From Papillibacter cinnamivorans DSM 12816 (lineage in GTDB: Bacteria; Bacillota; Clostridia; Oscillospirales; Oscillospiraceae), in assembly GCF_900176335.1 (NCBI RefSeq), contig NZ_FWXW01000011.1, positions 1 to 64,000 of the forward strand: 64,000 bases of DNA, read 5' to 3'. Below, one piece after another: positions 1 to 7,781 of this stretch. Each line of letters starts with the position of its first letter. Within the stretch, counting starts at the first letter, position 1. Both the position numbers and the translations under genes were made by a program. The notes below the pieces were generated by a model, which worked only from the letters and a program-made list of their open reading frames with translations, was not told the origin of the DNA and did not search any database.

Positions 1-62
1 TCACCCAGTTCCTTCTGGGTCAGCCCGCGCTCCTCCCGAAGCTTCCGGACGTGATTTTTCAT
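1..62 (-). CDS. XRE-family small HTH regulator, N-terminal 20 codons only (cut by window edge)
   Basis: Reading leftward from the ATG at 62-60, the frame gives MKNHVRKLREERGLTQKELG and runs off the window. This is the first helix and the start of the helix-turn-helix of the short (about 65-70 aa) XRE regulators of Firmicutes. In that family the regulator is often autoregulated and paired with a small membrane protein; the partner would lie outside the window. Two related imperfect palindromes sit just upstream (81-103 and 125-147). The family call is good; the target is unknown. Confidence 0.75.
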   Translation of the reverse strand, partial: MKNHVRKLREERGLTQKELG

Positions 63-80
63 ATGGGCACCCCTCCCGCA

Positions 81-147
81 TGTCATGTTTACCTTACATG
101 CAGTATAACAGAAAGGAGGCTGCGTGTCAAGTTTACTTGACGCGCAG
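81..147. promoter_or_regulatory. Twin operator-like repeats upstream of the XRE gene
   Basis: Two 23-bp sequences, at 81-103 and 125-147, align as TGTCAtGTTTACcTtacatg and TGTCAaGTTTACtTgacgcg, each followed by CAG. They are 44 bp apart, about four helical turns. The second is the core of a longer hairpin: 115-132 pairs with 135-152 (18 bp, one G-T pair, TT loop). Position and symmetry suggest autoregulatory sites for the XRE protein. The long stem could also terminate transcription coming from the left, although it has no T-run. Confidence 0.5.
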
Positions 148-211
148 CCTCCTGCTGTGCATTTTATATCCCAGTTTCCGGCCCGGACAAACCCTTTCCC
201 GGAATAGAAAA

Positions 212-245
212 GCGCGGCCGGTTTAACCGGCCGCGCCTTTCTATT
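212..245 (-). terminator. Intrinsic terminator after pgcA
   Basis: A perfect 12-bp palindromic stem with a one-base centre (212-236, GCGCGGCCGGTT arm) lies just after the pgcA stop. On the minus strand it is followed by TTTTCTATT. Confidence 0.8.
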
Positions 246-250
246 GCGTT

Positions 251-1978
251 TCAGCCGCCCAGGGTTTCCGCGAAGGCCCCGTACCGGCTCACCTTTTCCC
301 GGCATTCTTCCATGGTGTTTCCGCACGCCAGAACGTATACCTTGATTTTCGGCTCGGTTCCCGAGGGCCGAACGATAAAGGCGGTTTTATCGGCTAAATC
401 GAACCGGAGAACATCCGAGCCGGAAAGCTCCATTTTACCGGCCTTACCCGCGTGAAGATCCCGCACCGTTCCGTCCCGGTAATCCCGGAGCTTCAGTACG
501 GGGGTCCCGGCGACCTGCGCCAGGGGGCGCTCCCGCAGGGCTTCCATCAGCTGCTTCATGCGGCGCATCCCGTCCAGGCCCGGCATCATGAGGTTCACCG
601 TCCGCTCCATGTAATGCCCGTATTTTTCATAGAGCTCCGCAAGAGCGTCGGAGAGGGTCATATTCCGGGAGGCGTACCAGGCGGCCATCTCGGAGAGCAG
701 CATGGAGGCGGTAACGGCGTCCTTGTCCCTCACGTAGTCCCCCACCATATACCCATAGGACTCCTCGTAGGAAAAGATCACATTCGGGCCGCCCGTATCC
801 TCGAACTCCTTGATCTTCTCGGCCATGAACTTGAAGCCGGTAAAGGTATCGAAGCACAAAACGCCGTTTTCTTCGGCCACGCGCCTTGCCATTTCGGTGG
901 TCACAATGGTCTTGAGGGCGGCCGGATTTTTCGGAAGGGTACCCGCCCGGCGCTTTGCGCCGATGAGGTAGTCCAGGAGCAGCACTCCCGTCTGGTTGCC
1001 CGAGACGGTGACATATTCCCCGTTTTTCTCCCGAACCATGATGCCCACCCTGTCGGCGTCCGGGTCGGTGCCGATAATGAGGTCCACGTCGTTTTCCCTG
1101 GCCAGCTGCACGGCCAGAGCAAAGCCCGCGGCTTCCTCCGGGTTGGGGCTTTTTACCGTGGGAAAGCTCCCGTCGGGGATCATCTGCTCCGGCACGCAGA
1201 GGATGTGCTTCATCCCCAGACGCCGCAGCGCTTCGGGAACCAGCCGGTATCCCGTTCCGTGAAACGGAGTGTATACGATCTTGAAGCGGTCGGCCACCCG
1301 GGCCACCACGTCCCTGTCGCTGGCCATTTCCAGGACCCGCTTCAAAAAACGCTCGTCGGTCTCCCCTCCCAGGAGGGTGATAAGGCCACTGCCCACGGCG
1401 TCCTCATACTTCATGGTGCGCACGCCGGAGAACATGTCGATCTCCCGGAGTGCCGAGGCAATCGCCGCGGCGTGCTGCGGCGGGAGCTGCGCGCCGTCCT
1501 CCCAGTATACCTTATAGCCGTTATATTCCTTTGGATTGTGACTTGCGGTGATGTTGATCCCCGCCATGCATCCGTATTCCCGGATGGCGAAGGAGAGCTC
1601 CGGCGTGGGTCGCATGGCCTCAAACAGGCGCACGCGGATCCCGTTGGCCGCCATGACACAGGCCGCCTGTCTGGCAAACTCGGCGCTGTTCATCCGGCAG
1701 TCCATGCAGATTGCAACGCCGCGCTCCGCCGCGTCCGGCTCCGACTCCAGAATCACTTTGGCAAAGCCCTGGGTGGTGTGGCGCACCACATAGGCGTTCA
1801 TCCGGTTCAGCCCCAGGCCCATAGTGCCGCGGAGCCCCGCCGTTCCGAAGGCGAGAGGCCCGAAAAACCGGCTTTCCAGCTCTCCCTCGTTATTCTGCAG
1901 GGCCGCCAGTTCTTCGAGCTCCTCCGGGGTGAGGGCCCCGCTTTCCATCCATCTGCGGTATTCGTCGCTGTAAGACAT
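251..1978 (-). CDS. pgcA: Alpha-phosphoglucomutase / phosphomannomutase
   Basis: Interconverts glucose-1-P and glucose-6-P (possibly also mannose phosphates), supplying sugar nucleotides for envelope glycans. All four alpha-D-phosphohexomutase landmarks are visible: the phosphoserine loop TASHNPKEYNGY (Ser146), the metal loop DPDADR, the sugar-binding GEESYGY and the C-terminal phosphate-binding RPSGTEPKIK. At about 575 aa it matches the long PgcA type rather than the 450-aa GlmM type. The ATG at 1978 is preferred because GAGG lies about 11 nt upstream; a GTG nine bases earlier (1987) would sit too close to that ribosome site. The zinc-ribbon gene ends 19 nt upstream. It is relevant to the ManC/Gmd/Fcl genes at 42-45 kb, which need mannose-1-P. 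Confidence 0.93.
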   Translation of the reverse strand: MSYSDEYRRWMESGALTPEELEELAALQNNEGELESRFFGPLAFGTAGLRGTMGLGLNRMNAYVVRHTTQGFAKVILESEPDAAERGVAICMDCRMNSAEFARQAACVMAANGIRVRLFEAMRPTPELSFAIREYGCMAGINITASHNPKEYNGYKVYWEDGAQLPPQHAAAIASALREIDMFSGVRTMKYEDAVGSGLITLLGGETDERFLKRVLEMASDRDVVARVADRFKIVYTPFHGTGYRLVPEALRRLGMKHILCVPEQMIPDGSFPTVKSPNPEEAAGFALAVQLARENDVDLIIGTDPDADRVGIMVREKNGEYVTVSGNQTGVLLLDYLIGAKRRAGTLPKNPAALKTIVTTEMARRVAEENGVLCFDTFTGFKFMAEKIKEFEDTGGPNVIFSYEESYGYMVGDYVRDKDAVTASMLLSEMAAWYASRNMTLSDALAELYEKYGHYMERTVNLMMPGLDGMRRMKQLMEALRERPLAQVAGTPVLKLRDYRDGTVRDLHAGKAGKMELSGSDVLRFDLADKTAFIVRPSGTEPKIKVYVLACGNTMEECREKVSRYGAFAETLGG

Positions 1979-1996
1979 ATTTGTCACCGCCTCTTT

Positions 1997-2404
1997 TTAT
2001 GCTTGGTCATCCTGTTGCGGGGCCAGGAGTTCTCTTGCTAAATCCAGCATGCTCTCCGGCACATACAGGTCCTCTCCGTACCCCGAAAAACCCAGGATCA
2101 CCTTTCCCAGCTGGCCGCCGTGTTCAAACTGACGCACCACGGGGACGCCGAAGGCCCGGAGCATGCTGATCACCAGCTCCGCGTCCACCCCCACGTCGGA
2201 AACCGTGGCGAGAAAAACCGCGCGCTCCGGCTGCCCATCCGCCGTTTTCGGCCAGGGAGTATCCTCCGCGGAGTCTTTTTTCCAGACCGGCCGGGCCTTT
2301 TTCATCCTGGCGGGGGGCATTTCGGGAGAAAGCGGCCCGCCGCAGTCGGGGCAGCGGGTGATCCCCTCCCCATATTCCGTTTCGCAGGTATGACACCAGG
2401 GCAT
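1997..2404 (-). CDS. Zinc-ribbon protein with DUF2007-like signal-transducing domain
   Basis: 135 aa. The N-terminus carries a CxxC-x10-CxxC zinc ribbon (Cys4, 7, 18, 21; CHTC and CPDC). After a charged linker, residues about 60-130 resemble the DUF2007 'putative signal transducing protein' fold (RAVFLATVSDVGVDAELVIS... followed by LYVPESMLDLARELL). No enzymatic residues are apparent. The ATG has a good ribosome site (AAGGAAGG, 7 nt spacing). It lies between rlmH and pgcA in the same direction. Function is unknown; the family assignment is from pattern only. Confidence 0.7.
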   Translation of the reverse strand: MPWCHTCETEYGEGITRCPDCGGPLSPEMPPARMKKARPVWKKDSAEDTPWPKTADGQPERAVFLATVSDVGVDAELVISMLRAFGVPVVRQFEHGGQLGKVILGFSGYGEDLYVPESMLDLARELLAPQQDDQA

Positions 2405-2476
2405 ACTACCGCCTTCCTTCCTTATCCGGTTTCCGTGATTTTATCCGCTTTCCGCATGTAACCCGACCGGAGCTTG

Positions 2477-2953
2477 TTATTTGTGATACCGGGAACCCTC
2501 CCGGATCTTAAACGCGCGGTAAAGCTGCTCCAAGATCATGACCCTGGCCAGATGGTGGGGGAAGGTCATGGGAGACATGGAAAGCTTCAGGTTTGCCTTG
2601 TCTTTCAAAGAATCGTGAAGCCCTTCCGAGCCTCCGATGATGAAGGTTATCCTGGAGTGCCCCGCCAGCTCCATCTTCTGGAGATACCGGGCCAGCTCCT
2701 GGCTGGAATAAGCCTCCCCTTCTATGCACAGCGCCACCAGCGGTCCGCCCTGGAGCCTGGATTCGATCTCCCTGGCTTCCTTCCTCCGGGCTTCTTCTCT
2801 GCCGGCGGGAGAGTCGTCCGCCGCCTTTTCCTCCGGCAGCTCCTGGATGGAGAGCCTGCAGTAACGGGAAAGGCGCTTTTCATATTCCCCGGCGGCATCC
2901 GCGTAAAATCTTTCCTTTAATTTTCCCACGCAAATCATTTCAACGTGCAGCAA
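2477..2953 (-). CDS. rlmH: 23S rRNA (pseudouridine-1915-N3)-methyltransferase
   Basis: SPOUT-class SAM methyltransferase that modifies helix 69 of 23S rRNA. The knot signature FIIGGSEGL and the highly conserved C-terminus (MTFPHHLARVMILEQLYRAF, then a final YHK) are intact. I place the start at the TTG at 2953: it has GGGAGG six bases upstream and gives 158 aa, the normal family length, starting MLHVEMICVGKLKERF. A longer frame from 2998 would overlap walJ. It begins 13 nt after the walJ stop, so it is the last gene of the wal-type operon. In staphylococci the homologue (orfX) is the SCCmec attachment site; no such element is seen here. Confidence 0.93.
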   Translation of the reverse strand: MLHVEMICVGKLKERFYADAAGEYEKRLSRYCRLSIQELPEEKAADDSPAGREEARRKEAREIESRLQGGPLVALCIEGEAYSSQELARYLQKMELAGHSRITFIIGGSEGLHDSLKDKANLKLSMSPMTFPHHLARVMILEQLYRAFKIREGSRYHK

Positions 2954-2966
2954 GGCCGTCCTCCCG

Positions 2967-3758
2967 TCAATCCAGTATGTACCGCGGCCCCATTTCAAAT
3001 TGCGGGGCCACGCTGAGCTCCAAATCCTCCCCCGCCCGGATCCCGGCGCGGAAAAGCGCCTGTGTCACGGTATCCAGCGCCATTTTTGGCGTGTTGTTCT
3101 CCCGGCTCAAGTGCGCCAGGATGATCCGGCGGGTTCCGCCGCCGGCTGCGGTGCAGGCGGCGGCAGCGCTGGCGTCGTTGGACAGGTGTCCGCGGTTACC
3201 GAGAATCCGCTGCTTTAAAAAATACGGATACGGTCCGTATTTCAGGGTCTCCACGTCATGGTTGGCCTCCAGCACCAGAACATCCGCGCCGCTGACGGCT
3301 TTCAGGACCGCCTCGGGGACAAAGCCCAGGTCGGTGGCCACCGCCGCGCTCCGCCCGCCGGATTCCAGCCGGTAGCCCACGCTTACCGGAGTATCATGCG
3401 GCGTAGGAAAGGAGCTGACGCACACCCCGCTAAATTCAAACCCGCTTCCGGGGATAAACGGGCGCAGACGCGGGCCTACCGAGGGAGCGCATCCAAGGAG
3501 CGCTTCCGCCGTCCCCTCCCCGGCAAACACGGGTGCCGGGCAGTGCTTCGCCAGGGTTTCCAGTCCCGCGATGTGATCCCTGTGCTCATGGGTAATCAAA
3601 ATCCCGTCCAGATCCGCCAGGGACAGGCCCAGGCACTTCAGGCTCTGGGCAATCCTGCGGGCCGAGATTCCGGCGTCCACAAGGATATGAGCGTTCCCGC
3701 AGGAAACCAGCAGGCAGTTCCCGCTGGAGGAGCTGGCAAAGGTGCAGACAGAGAGCAA
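2967..3758 (-). CDS. walJ: MBL-fold hydrolase of the WalJ/YycJ type
   Basis: Metallo-beta-lactamase fold with the metal motif THEHRDH, an upstream FASSSSGN start typical of YycJ/VicX, and later conserved histidines (PTPHDTP, LEANHD, LSRENN). YycJ proteins are encoded with WalRK and are linked to cell-wall or DNA-replication coordination; the substrate is not settled. A TTG start at 3758 (GGTGG six bases upstream) gives 263 aa beginning MLSVCTFASSSSGN. An ATG at 3803 would add a poorly conserved 15-residue leader. It lies between murA and rlmH, all leftward. Confidence 0.88.
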   Translation of the reverse strand: MLSVCTFASSSSGNCLLVSCGNAHILVDAGISARRIAQSLKCLGLSLADLDGILITHEHRDHIAGLETLAKHCPAPVFAGEGTAEALLGCAPSVGPRLRPFIPGSGFEFSGVCVSSFPTPHDTPVSVGYRLESGGRSAAVATDLGFVPEAVLKAVSGADVLVLEANHDVETLKYGPYPYFLKQRILGNRGHLSNDASAAAACTAAGGGTRRIILAHLSRENNTPKMALDTVTQALFRAGIRAGEDLELSVAPQFEMGPRYILD

Positions 3759-3898
3759 GATTTCCACCGTCCAAATGTACGAATTTTCAAAGCAGGAACC
3801 CATTTCCTGCCGGCTGGAATGAAAAAGGGAACGCCGGCTCCCGCCGCCGCCCCCTGCCGATGCCGGTCCGATTCAGCAAAACGCGTATGTTCGCGCCT

Positions 3899-5194
3899 TC
3901 ATCCCACCTGGGCCTGTTTGTCCTCGTCGTCGGGGGTAACCACCACGCGGATGTCCGCGCCGCAGCCCGTGAGCTTCCCCACGATGTCCTCATAACCCCG
4001 CTCGATGTGGTATACATGATCGATCTCCGTAACGCCCTGGGCTGCCAGCCCCGCTATCACCATGGCAGCGCCCGCGCGGAGATCGCAGGCCTGGATTGGG
4101 GCTCCCGTGAGCTTTCCCGTTCCCTCCACCACGGCCACCTTGCCATCCACCTGAATCCTGGCGCCCATACGCTTGAACTCGTCCACATAGCGGTAGCGGT
4201 TGTCCCAGACGCCCTCTGTGATCACGCTGGTGCCATCGGCCAGGCATAAAACCGCCGCCATCTGGGGCTGCATGTCCGTTGGGAAGCCGGGATAAGGCAT
4301 GGTTTTGATATTCACGCGCTGAAGCGGCCCCGAGCGGCATACGCGCAGAGCGTCGTCCTGCTCTTCCACCTCCACGCCCATTTCCTGGAATTTGGCGGTG
4401 ATGCATTCCAAATGCTTGGGAATGATATTCCGGATCAGAAGTTCGCCGCCCGCGGCAGCCGCGGCGGCAATATATGTTCCCGCTTCGATCTGGTCGGGAA
4501 TGATGGAATAGGTGCCGCCCCGCATGGTCTCCACGCCCCGGATCTTGATCACATCGGTACCGGCGCCCATGATATCCGCGCCCATGGAGTTTAAAAAGTT
4601 CGCCACGTCCACCACATGGGGCTCCTTGGCGGCGTTTTCGATGATGGTCATACCCCGGGCCCGGGTAGCTGCCAGCATGATGTTGATGGTGGCGCCCACG
4701 GACACCACGTCCAGATAGGTATGGGCCCCGATTAAGCGCCCGTTTTCCGTCCTGGCGTGAATGAACCCGTTTCGCACCTCCACCGAGGCACCCATGGCCA
4801 CAAATCCCTTGATATGCTGGTCAATGGGGCGGACCCCGAAATCGCACCCGCCGGGCATGGCCACTTCCGCACTGCCGAACCGGCCCAGCAAAGAACCGAT
4901 GAGATAATACGAAGCCCGGATTTTCCGCATCAGCTCGTAAGGAGCCCTGGAATTGCGGATGCGGGAGCAATCCACATCCATGGTGTTGCGGTTGACCACG
5001 CGGATGTCCGCTCCCAGTTCCTGCAAAATGTTCAGGATCAAAGTCACATCGCTGATCTGAGGAATGTTTTCAATCCGGCATACCCCTTCCACCAGCAATG
5101 CCGCCGGAATAATCGCCACAGCGGCGTTTTTCGCTCCGCTGACACTGACCTCGCCATGAAGGGGATTTCCCCCTCTGATGATATATTTTGTCAA
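3899..5194 (-). CDS. murA: UDP-N-acetylglucosamine 1-carboxyvinyltransferase
   Basis: First committed step of peptidoglycan synthesis: transfers enolpyruvate from PEP to UDP-GlcNAc in the cytoplasm. 431 aa, complete. Lys22 (SGAKNAAV) and the catalytic, fosfomycin-targeted cysteine (Cys117 in MPGGCDFGVRPIDQH) are present. The start is TTG, with AAGAGGG upstream. It sits between yycI and walJ, so cell-wall synthesis is linked to the WalRK sensor operon, but a 370-bp gap and two overlapping sigma-A-type promoters (5392-5435) suggest it can be transcribed separately. Many Firmicutes carry two MurA paralogues; which one this is cannot be told. Confidence 0.95.
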   Translation of the reverse strand: MTKYIIRGGNPLHGEVSVSGAKNAAVAIIPAALLVEGVCRIENIPQISDVTLILNILQELGADIRVVNRNTMDVDCSRIRNSRAPYELMRKIRASYYLIGSLLGRFGSAEVAMPGGCDFGVRPIDQHIKGFVAMGASVEVRNGFIHARTENGRLIGAHTYLDVVSVGATINIMLAATRARGMTIIENAAKEPHVVDVANFLNSMGADIMGAGTDVIKIRGVETMRGGTYSIIPDQIEAGTYIAAAAAAGGELLIRNIIPKHLECITAKFQEMGVEVEEQDDALRVCRSGPLQRVNIKTMPYPGFPTDMQPQMAAVLCLADGTSVITEGVWDNRYRYVDEFKRMGARIQVDGKVAVVEGTGKLTGAPIQACDLRAGAAMVIAGLAAQGVTEIDHVYHIERGYEDIVGKLTGCGADIRVVVTPDDEDKQAQVG

Positions 5195-5391
5195 GCCCGC
5201 ACCCTCTTAACTCTCATTTCTTCAGCCGCGATCAGCGGCTTCCTTTTCCGTCCCAATCCAGCCGTCAGGCGGTTTTCACGGGCAGATCCGCCCTTTTCCG
5301 TCCTCCGGCGTTTTATTCTTCACTCAGCCGATTTCCGGCACAACACGCGCCTTTTTCATGTCTTTGGCAGACTGCTTGTTTCGCGGTATTT

Positions 5392-5435
5392 AGTATACCA
5401 TTATTATTATACAAAATCAAAATAAAAATAGTCAA
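5392..5435 (-). promoter_or_regulatory. Two overlapping sigma-A-type promoters driving murA-walJ-rlmH
   Basis: Minus strand, P1: TTGACT (5435-5430), 18-nt spacer, TATAAT (5411-5406). P2: TTGATT (5420-5415), 17-nt spacer, TATACT (5397-5392). Both point at murA and leave an about 190-nt leader (5195-5390) in which I see no recognisable riboswitch. Confidence 0.7.
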
Positions 5436-5522
5436 ATAAAATGATAGATTTGGCAATTATCGGCCCATATTCTCCCATTTTTGATGAAACCTCTCGGCTG
5501 TCCCGCCGGAAAATCCATCCTT

Positions 5523-5545
5523 GCGCCGCAGAAAAACAGCGGCGC
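5523..5545 (-). terminator. Possible weak terminator after yycI
   Basis: Stem GCGCCGC/GCGGCGC (5523-5529 with 5539-5545, 9-nt loop) lies just past the yycI stop. The downstream T-run is poor on the minus strand, so at most it attenuates read-through into murA. Confidence 0.3.
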
Positions 5546-5563
5546 TCTCTTTTCGGCGGTCCC

Positions 5564-6391
5564 CTATTCCGTTTTTTCCACGGCGCCTGTCTCACAGCTT
5601 ACATAATATGCCCCGGTGTCGGTGACAATCTTCCATACCGGCACGAGGCGGACAGGATCCACCGCGGTGGCCTGGGCCGTATAGCCGGGAGTGATCGTCT
5701 CGATCCGGTTGCAGACGTCTCCCTGCTCATTGAGATAGTTTAAAAACCGAACCAGAGCGGTTTCCACCGAAATCGACTCCGCCTCCTCCGAACTCACAGG
5801 GTCGGAGGTAAGGCGCCTCCCGGCGACGGATATCAATTGGCCATCCAGAAACGACACGATGGCGCGGCAGTTGAAGACGGGAGAGCCGTCCAGCGTCTGC
5901 CCCGACGAAACGGCAACCGTTCCGTCCTCCTCCTCGGAAAGCGAAAAGCCTTCTTTGGTATCGAAGCCCATCCGTGCAAACAGCTCCGATGCGTATTCTT
6001 TATAACTGTCCGGATCCACAGGGATCGCGCCGTCATTCATGAGAATTTCAAATTCCCCGTTGCCGCGAAAAAGAGCCGTCCCGTTTTCACCGGAATAGAT
6101 GCTGATTCCGCCGCCCTGATCGGAATAACTCGACCGGCCCAGCACGGAGGCGATCTCCTGTTCACGGTTCCGGTTTCTTTCCAGCTGAAGGGTTTTATAG
6201 GTCAGGACCTTGGGTATGATTTCACTGTCCATCCGGATGCCGTTTTTTTCAAACACCGCGACGGTGCGATCTATGGCGGCCTGTTGTGACGCATCCCGGG
6301 CGGCTGCCCTGGATATCAGCAGACCCGCCAGAAACACGTTGGATACGGCGAGAATCAAAATAATGATGGTTTTCAGCTTGGACCATTCCAT
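5564..6391 (-). CDS. yycI: YycI-like regulator of the WalK kinase
   Basis: 275 aa, with one N-terminal membrane helix (about residues 6-26) directly after MEWSKLKT, the typical YycI start, and an extracytoplasmic domain. In Bacillus YycI and YycH are membrane proteins that bind WalK and tune its activity. The second ATG (6391) is chosen because GGAGGAGGG lies seven bases before it; an ATG at 6409 lacks this. Sequence similarity is modest, but position in the order walR-walK-yycH-yycI makes the assignment safe. Confidence 0.85.
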   Translation of the reverse strand: MEWSKLKTIIILILAVSNVFLAGLLISRAAARDASQQAAIDRTVAVFEKNGIRMDSEIIPKVLTYKTLQLERNRNREQEIASVLGRSSYSDQGGGISIYSGENGTALFRGNGEFEILMNDGAIPVDPDSYKEYASELFARMGFDTKEGFSLSEEEDGTVAVSSGQTLDGSPVFNCRAIVSFLDGQLISVAGRRLTSDPVSSEEAESISVETALVRFLNYLNEQGDVCNRIETITPGYTAQATAVDPVRLVPVWKIVTDTGAYYVSCETGAVEKTE

Positions 6392-6434
6392 GTCCCATCC
6401 CTCCTCCATGCCGTAAATCGGAATGCGCCGTCTT

Positions 6435-7781
6435 TCAGGATTGGGATTTCACAATCCACCCGGCTTTGACTTCCGTTCCCCCGCCGTCTATATAGGAAAG
6501 AGCCAGATCGCTCTCCCCCACCGCCGCCACCGCCGCCGCGGTCTGCCGTTCCGGAAGCACGGCGGAAGCGGTTTCCGTCGCTGTATAGCTTCTGAAATAG
6601 AGGGTGGCGTCGCTTACGGTCCAAGACCGGATGACAAACTCGGCGGCATATCCGTCCTTATACAGATATACTCCCGCCCCGTTTACCAGGTAGCCCAGGC
6701 GAAGGGTATAGCTTCCCGTTTCTCCCCCGGGCTCCAGGTCGATGAGATACAGTTTCCCTTCTCCGGCAAGACTCCCGACGGTTTCCTGCGCAAGGCTCAG
6801 GACGTACTCCAGCACTTCGGTTTCCGTGGGCGTGTCGTTATCTTCCGTTATCCGGAGCTTGCTCCCCTCTCCCACGCCGCTGTTGTGATACTGTACCGTC
6901 CCGTCGGTCCCGATGCGCAGAGTGCGCAGACTCTCAATGATTACCTCCGTGCCGTTTGCCTCCGGATAGCGGGAATTGGTATGGGGATTAAAATCCAGGG
7001 CCTTGAGGAGAGTTTCCTTGTCCGACTCGTCCGACATGGGGTTTACGGCGGAAAGCACATGTAAAAGCGGTGCATCGGGTAGTACCATCGTATACGGAGG
7101 AAGACCCACATATTCTTCACCCAGTTCAAAGGCGAAGGACGCCCCGTTGGGAAGGTAACCGGACAAATCCGCCGTAAGGCTGGCTGCGGTCACGGCGGTG
7201 CTGCAGGCGTAATACCCCCCGCCGGCCTCGTCGGCGATATACAGTGTCGCCGTGTTCTCATCGCCGAGGGCCAGAAGGATCCTTCTGGCCGAACCTTCCA
7301 GGGCCGCGTTGTCGGCTCCCAGCCACTGAGACAGGGCAGAAAGCGGAATCCGGCCCAGAAAATCGAAATAAACGCCCACCCGGCCCAGGGCCGAACGCCA
7401 CTGCTCGGCGGAAACGGCCTCCGGCGTCCCGGCGGAACCCACCGCTTCTCCCAGCAGGTTTCCCACCGCGTCAAACAGTTCCCCGGTCTCCTGGGTATCG
7501 TACTGAACAGCGTACCGTCCGTTTTCATTCTTCACGGCAATGCGAACGGCGGAAATACCGCTTAGAAATCCCGTCCCGGCCGCTCCGGAGGATTCGCCGC
7601 TGTCCGAACCCGTTCCGATACGGCCCGCCAGGCTCAAAATCCATGCCGCCGCAGAGGTTTCCTTGTTTCCCCCGGTATACAGCTGAACCTGAAGGGTGAG
7701 GTATACGGAGCTCAGGGCCAGCAGCACAATCGCCGCCGTTTTCCATTTTTCCACGCACCGTTTCCTGTCAGAGGCTCCCAT
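6435..7781 (-). CDS. yycH: YycH-like regulator of the WalK kinase
   Basis: About 448 aa, with one N-terminal membrane helix (about residues 12-33, after a basic start) and a large outside domain with repeated beta-rich segments. It overlaps the end of walK by 14 bp and is followed 43 bp later by yycI. The ATG at 7781 has GGAGGG eight bases upstream; the ATG at 7796 contains that ribosome site and is less likely. Family assignment rests on topology and operon position more than on residue identity. Confidence 0.82.
   Translation of the reverse strand: MGASDRKRCVEKWKTAAIVLLALSSVYLTLQVQLYTGGNKETSAAAWILSLAGRIGTGSDSGESSGAAGTGFLSGISAVRIAVKNENGRYAVQYDTQETGELFDAVGNLLGEAVGSAGTPEAVSAEQWRSALGRVGVYFDFLGRIPLSALSQWLGADNAALEGSARRILLALGDENTATLYIADEAGGGYYACSTAVTAASLTADLSGYLPNGASFAFELGEEYVGLPPYTMVLPDAPLLHVLSAVNPMSDESDKETLLKALDFNPHTNSRYPEANGTEVIIESLRTLRIGTDGTVQYHNSGVGEGSKLRITEDNDTPTETEVLEYVLSLAQETVGSLAGEGKLYLIDLEPGGETGSYTLRLGYLVNGAGVYLYKDGYAAEFVIRSWTVSDATLYFRSYTATETASAVLPERQTAAAVAAVGESDLALSYIDGGGTEVKAGWIVKSQS

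Noticed and set aside
452-2041. 529-codon plus-strand frame opposite pgcA
   Set aside because: Antisense to a complete phosphoglucomutase; no domain recognised.
2477-2953. SCC-type insertion at the rlmH 3' end
   Set aside because: rlmH is intact, followed directly by a normal chromosomal gene, with no recombinase or attachment repeats.
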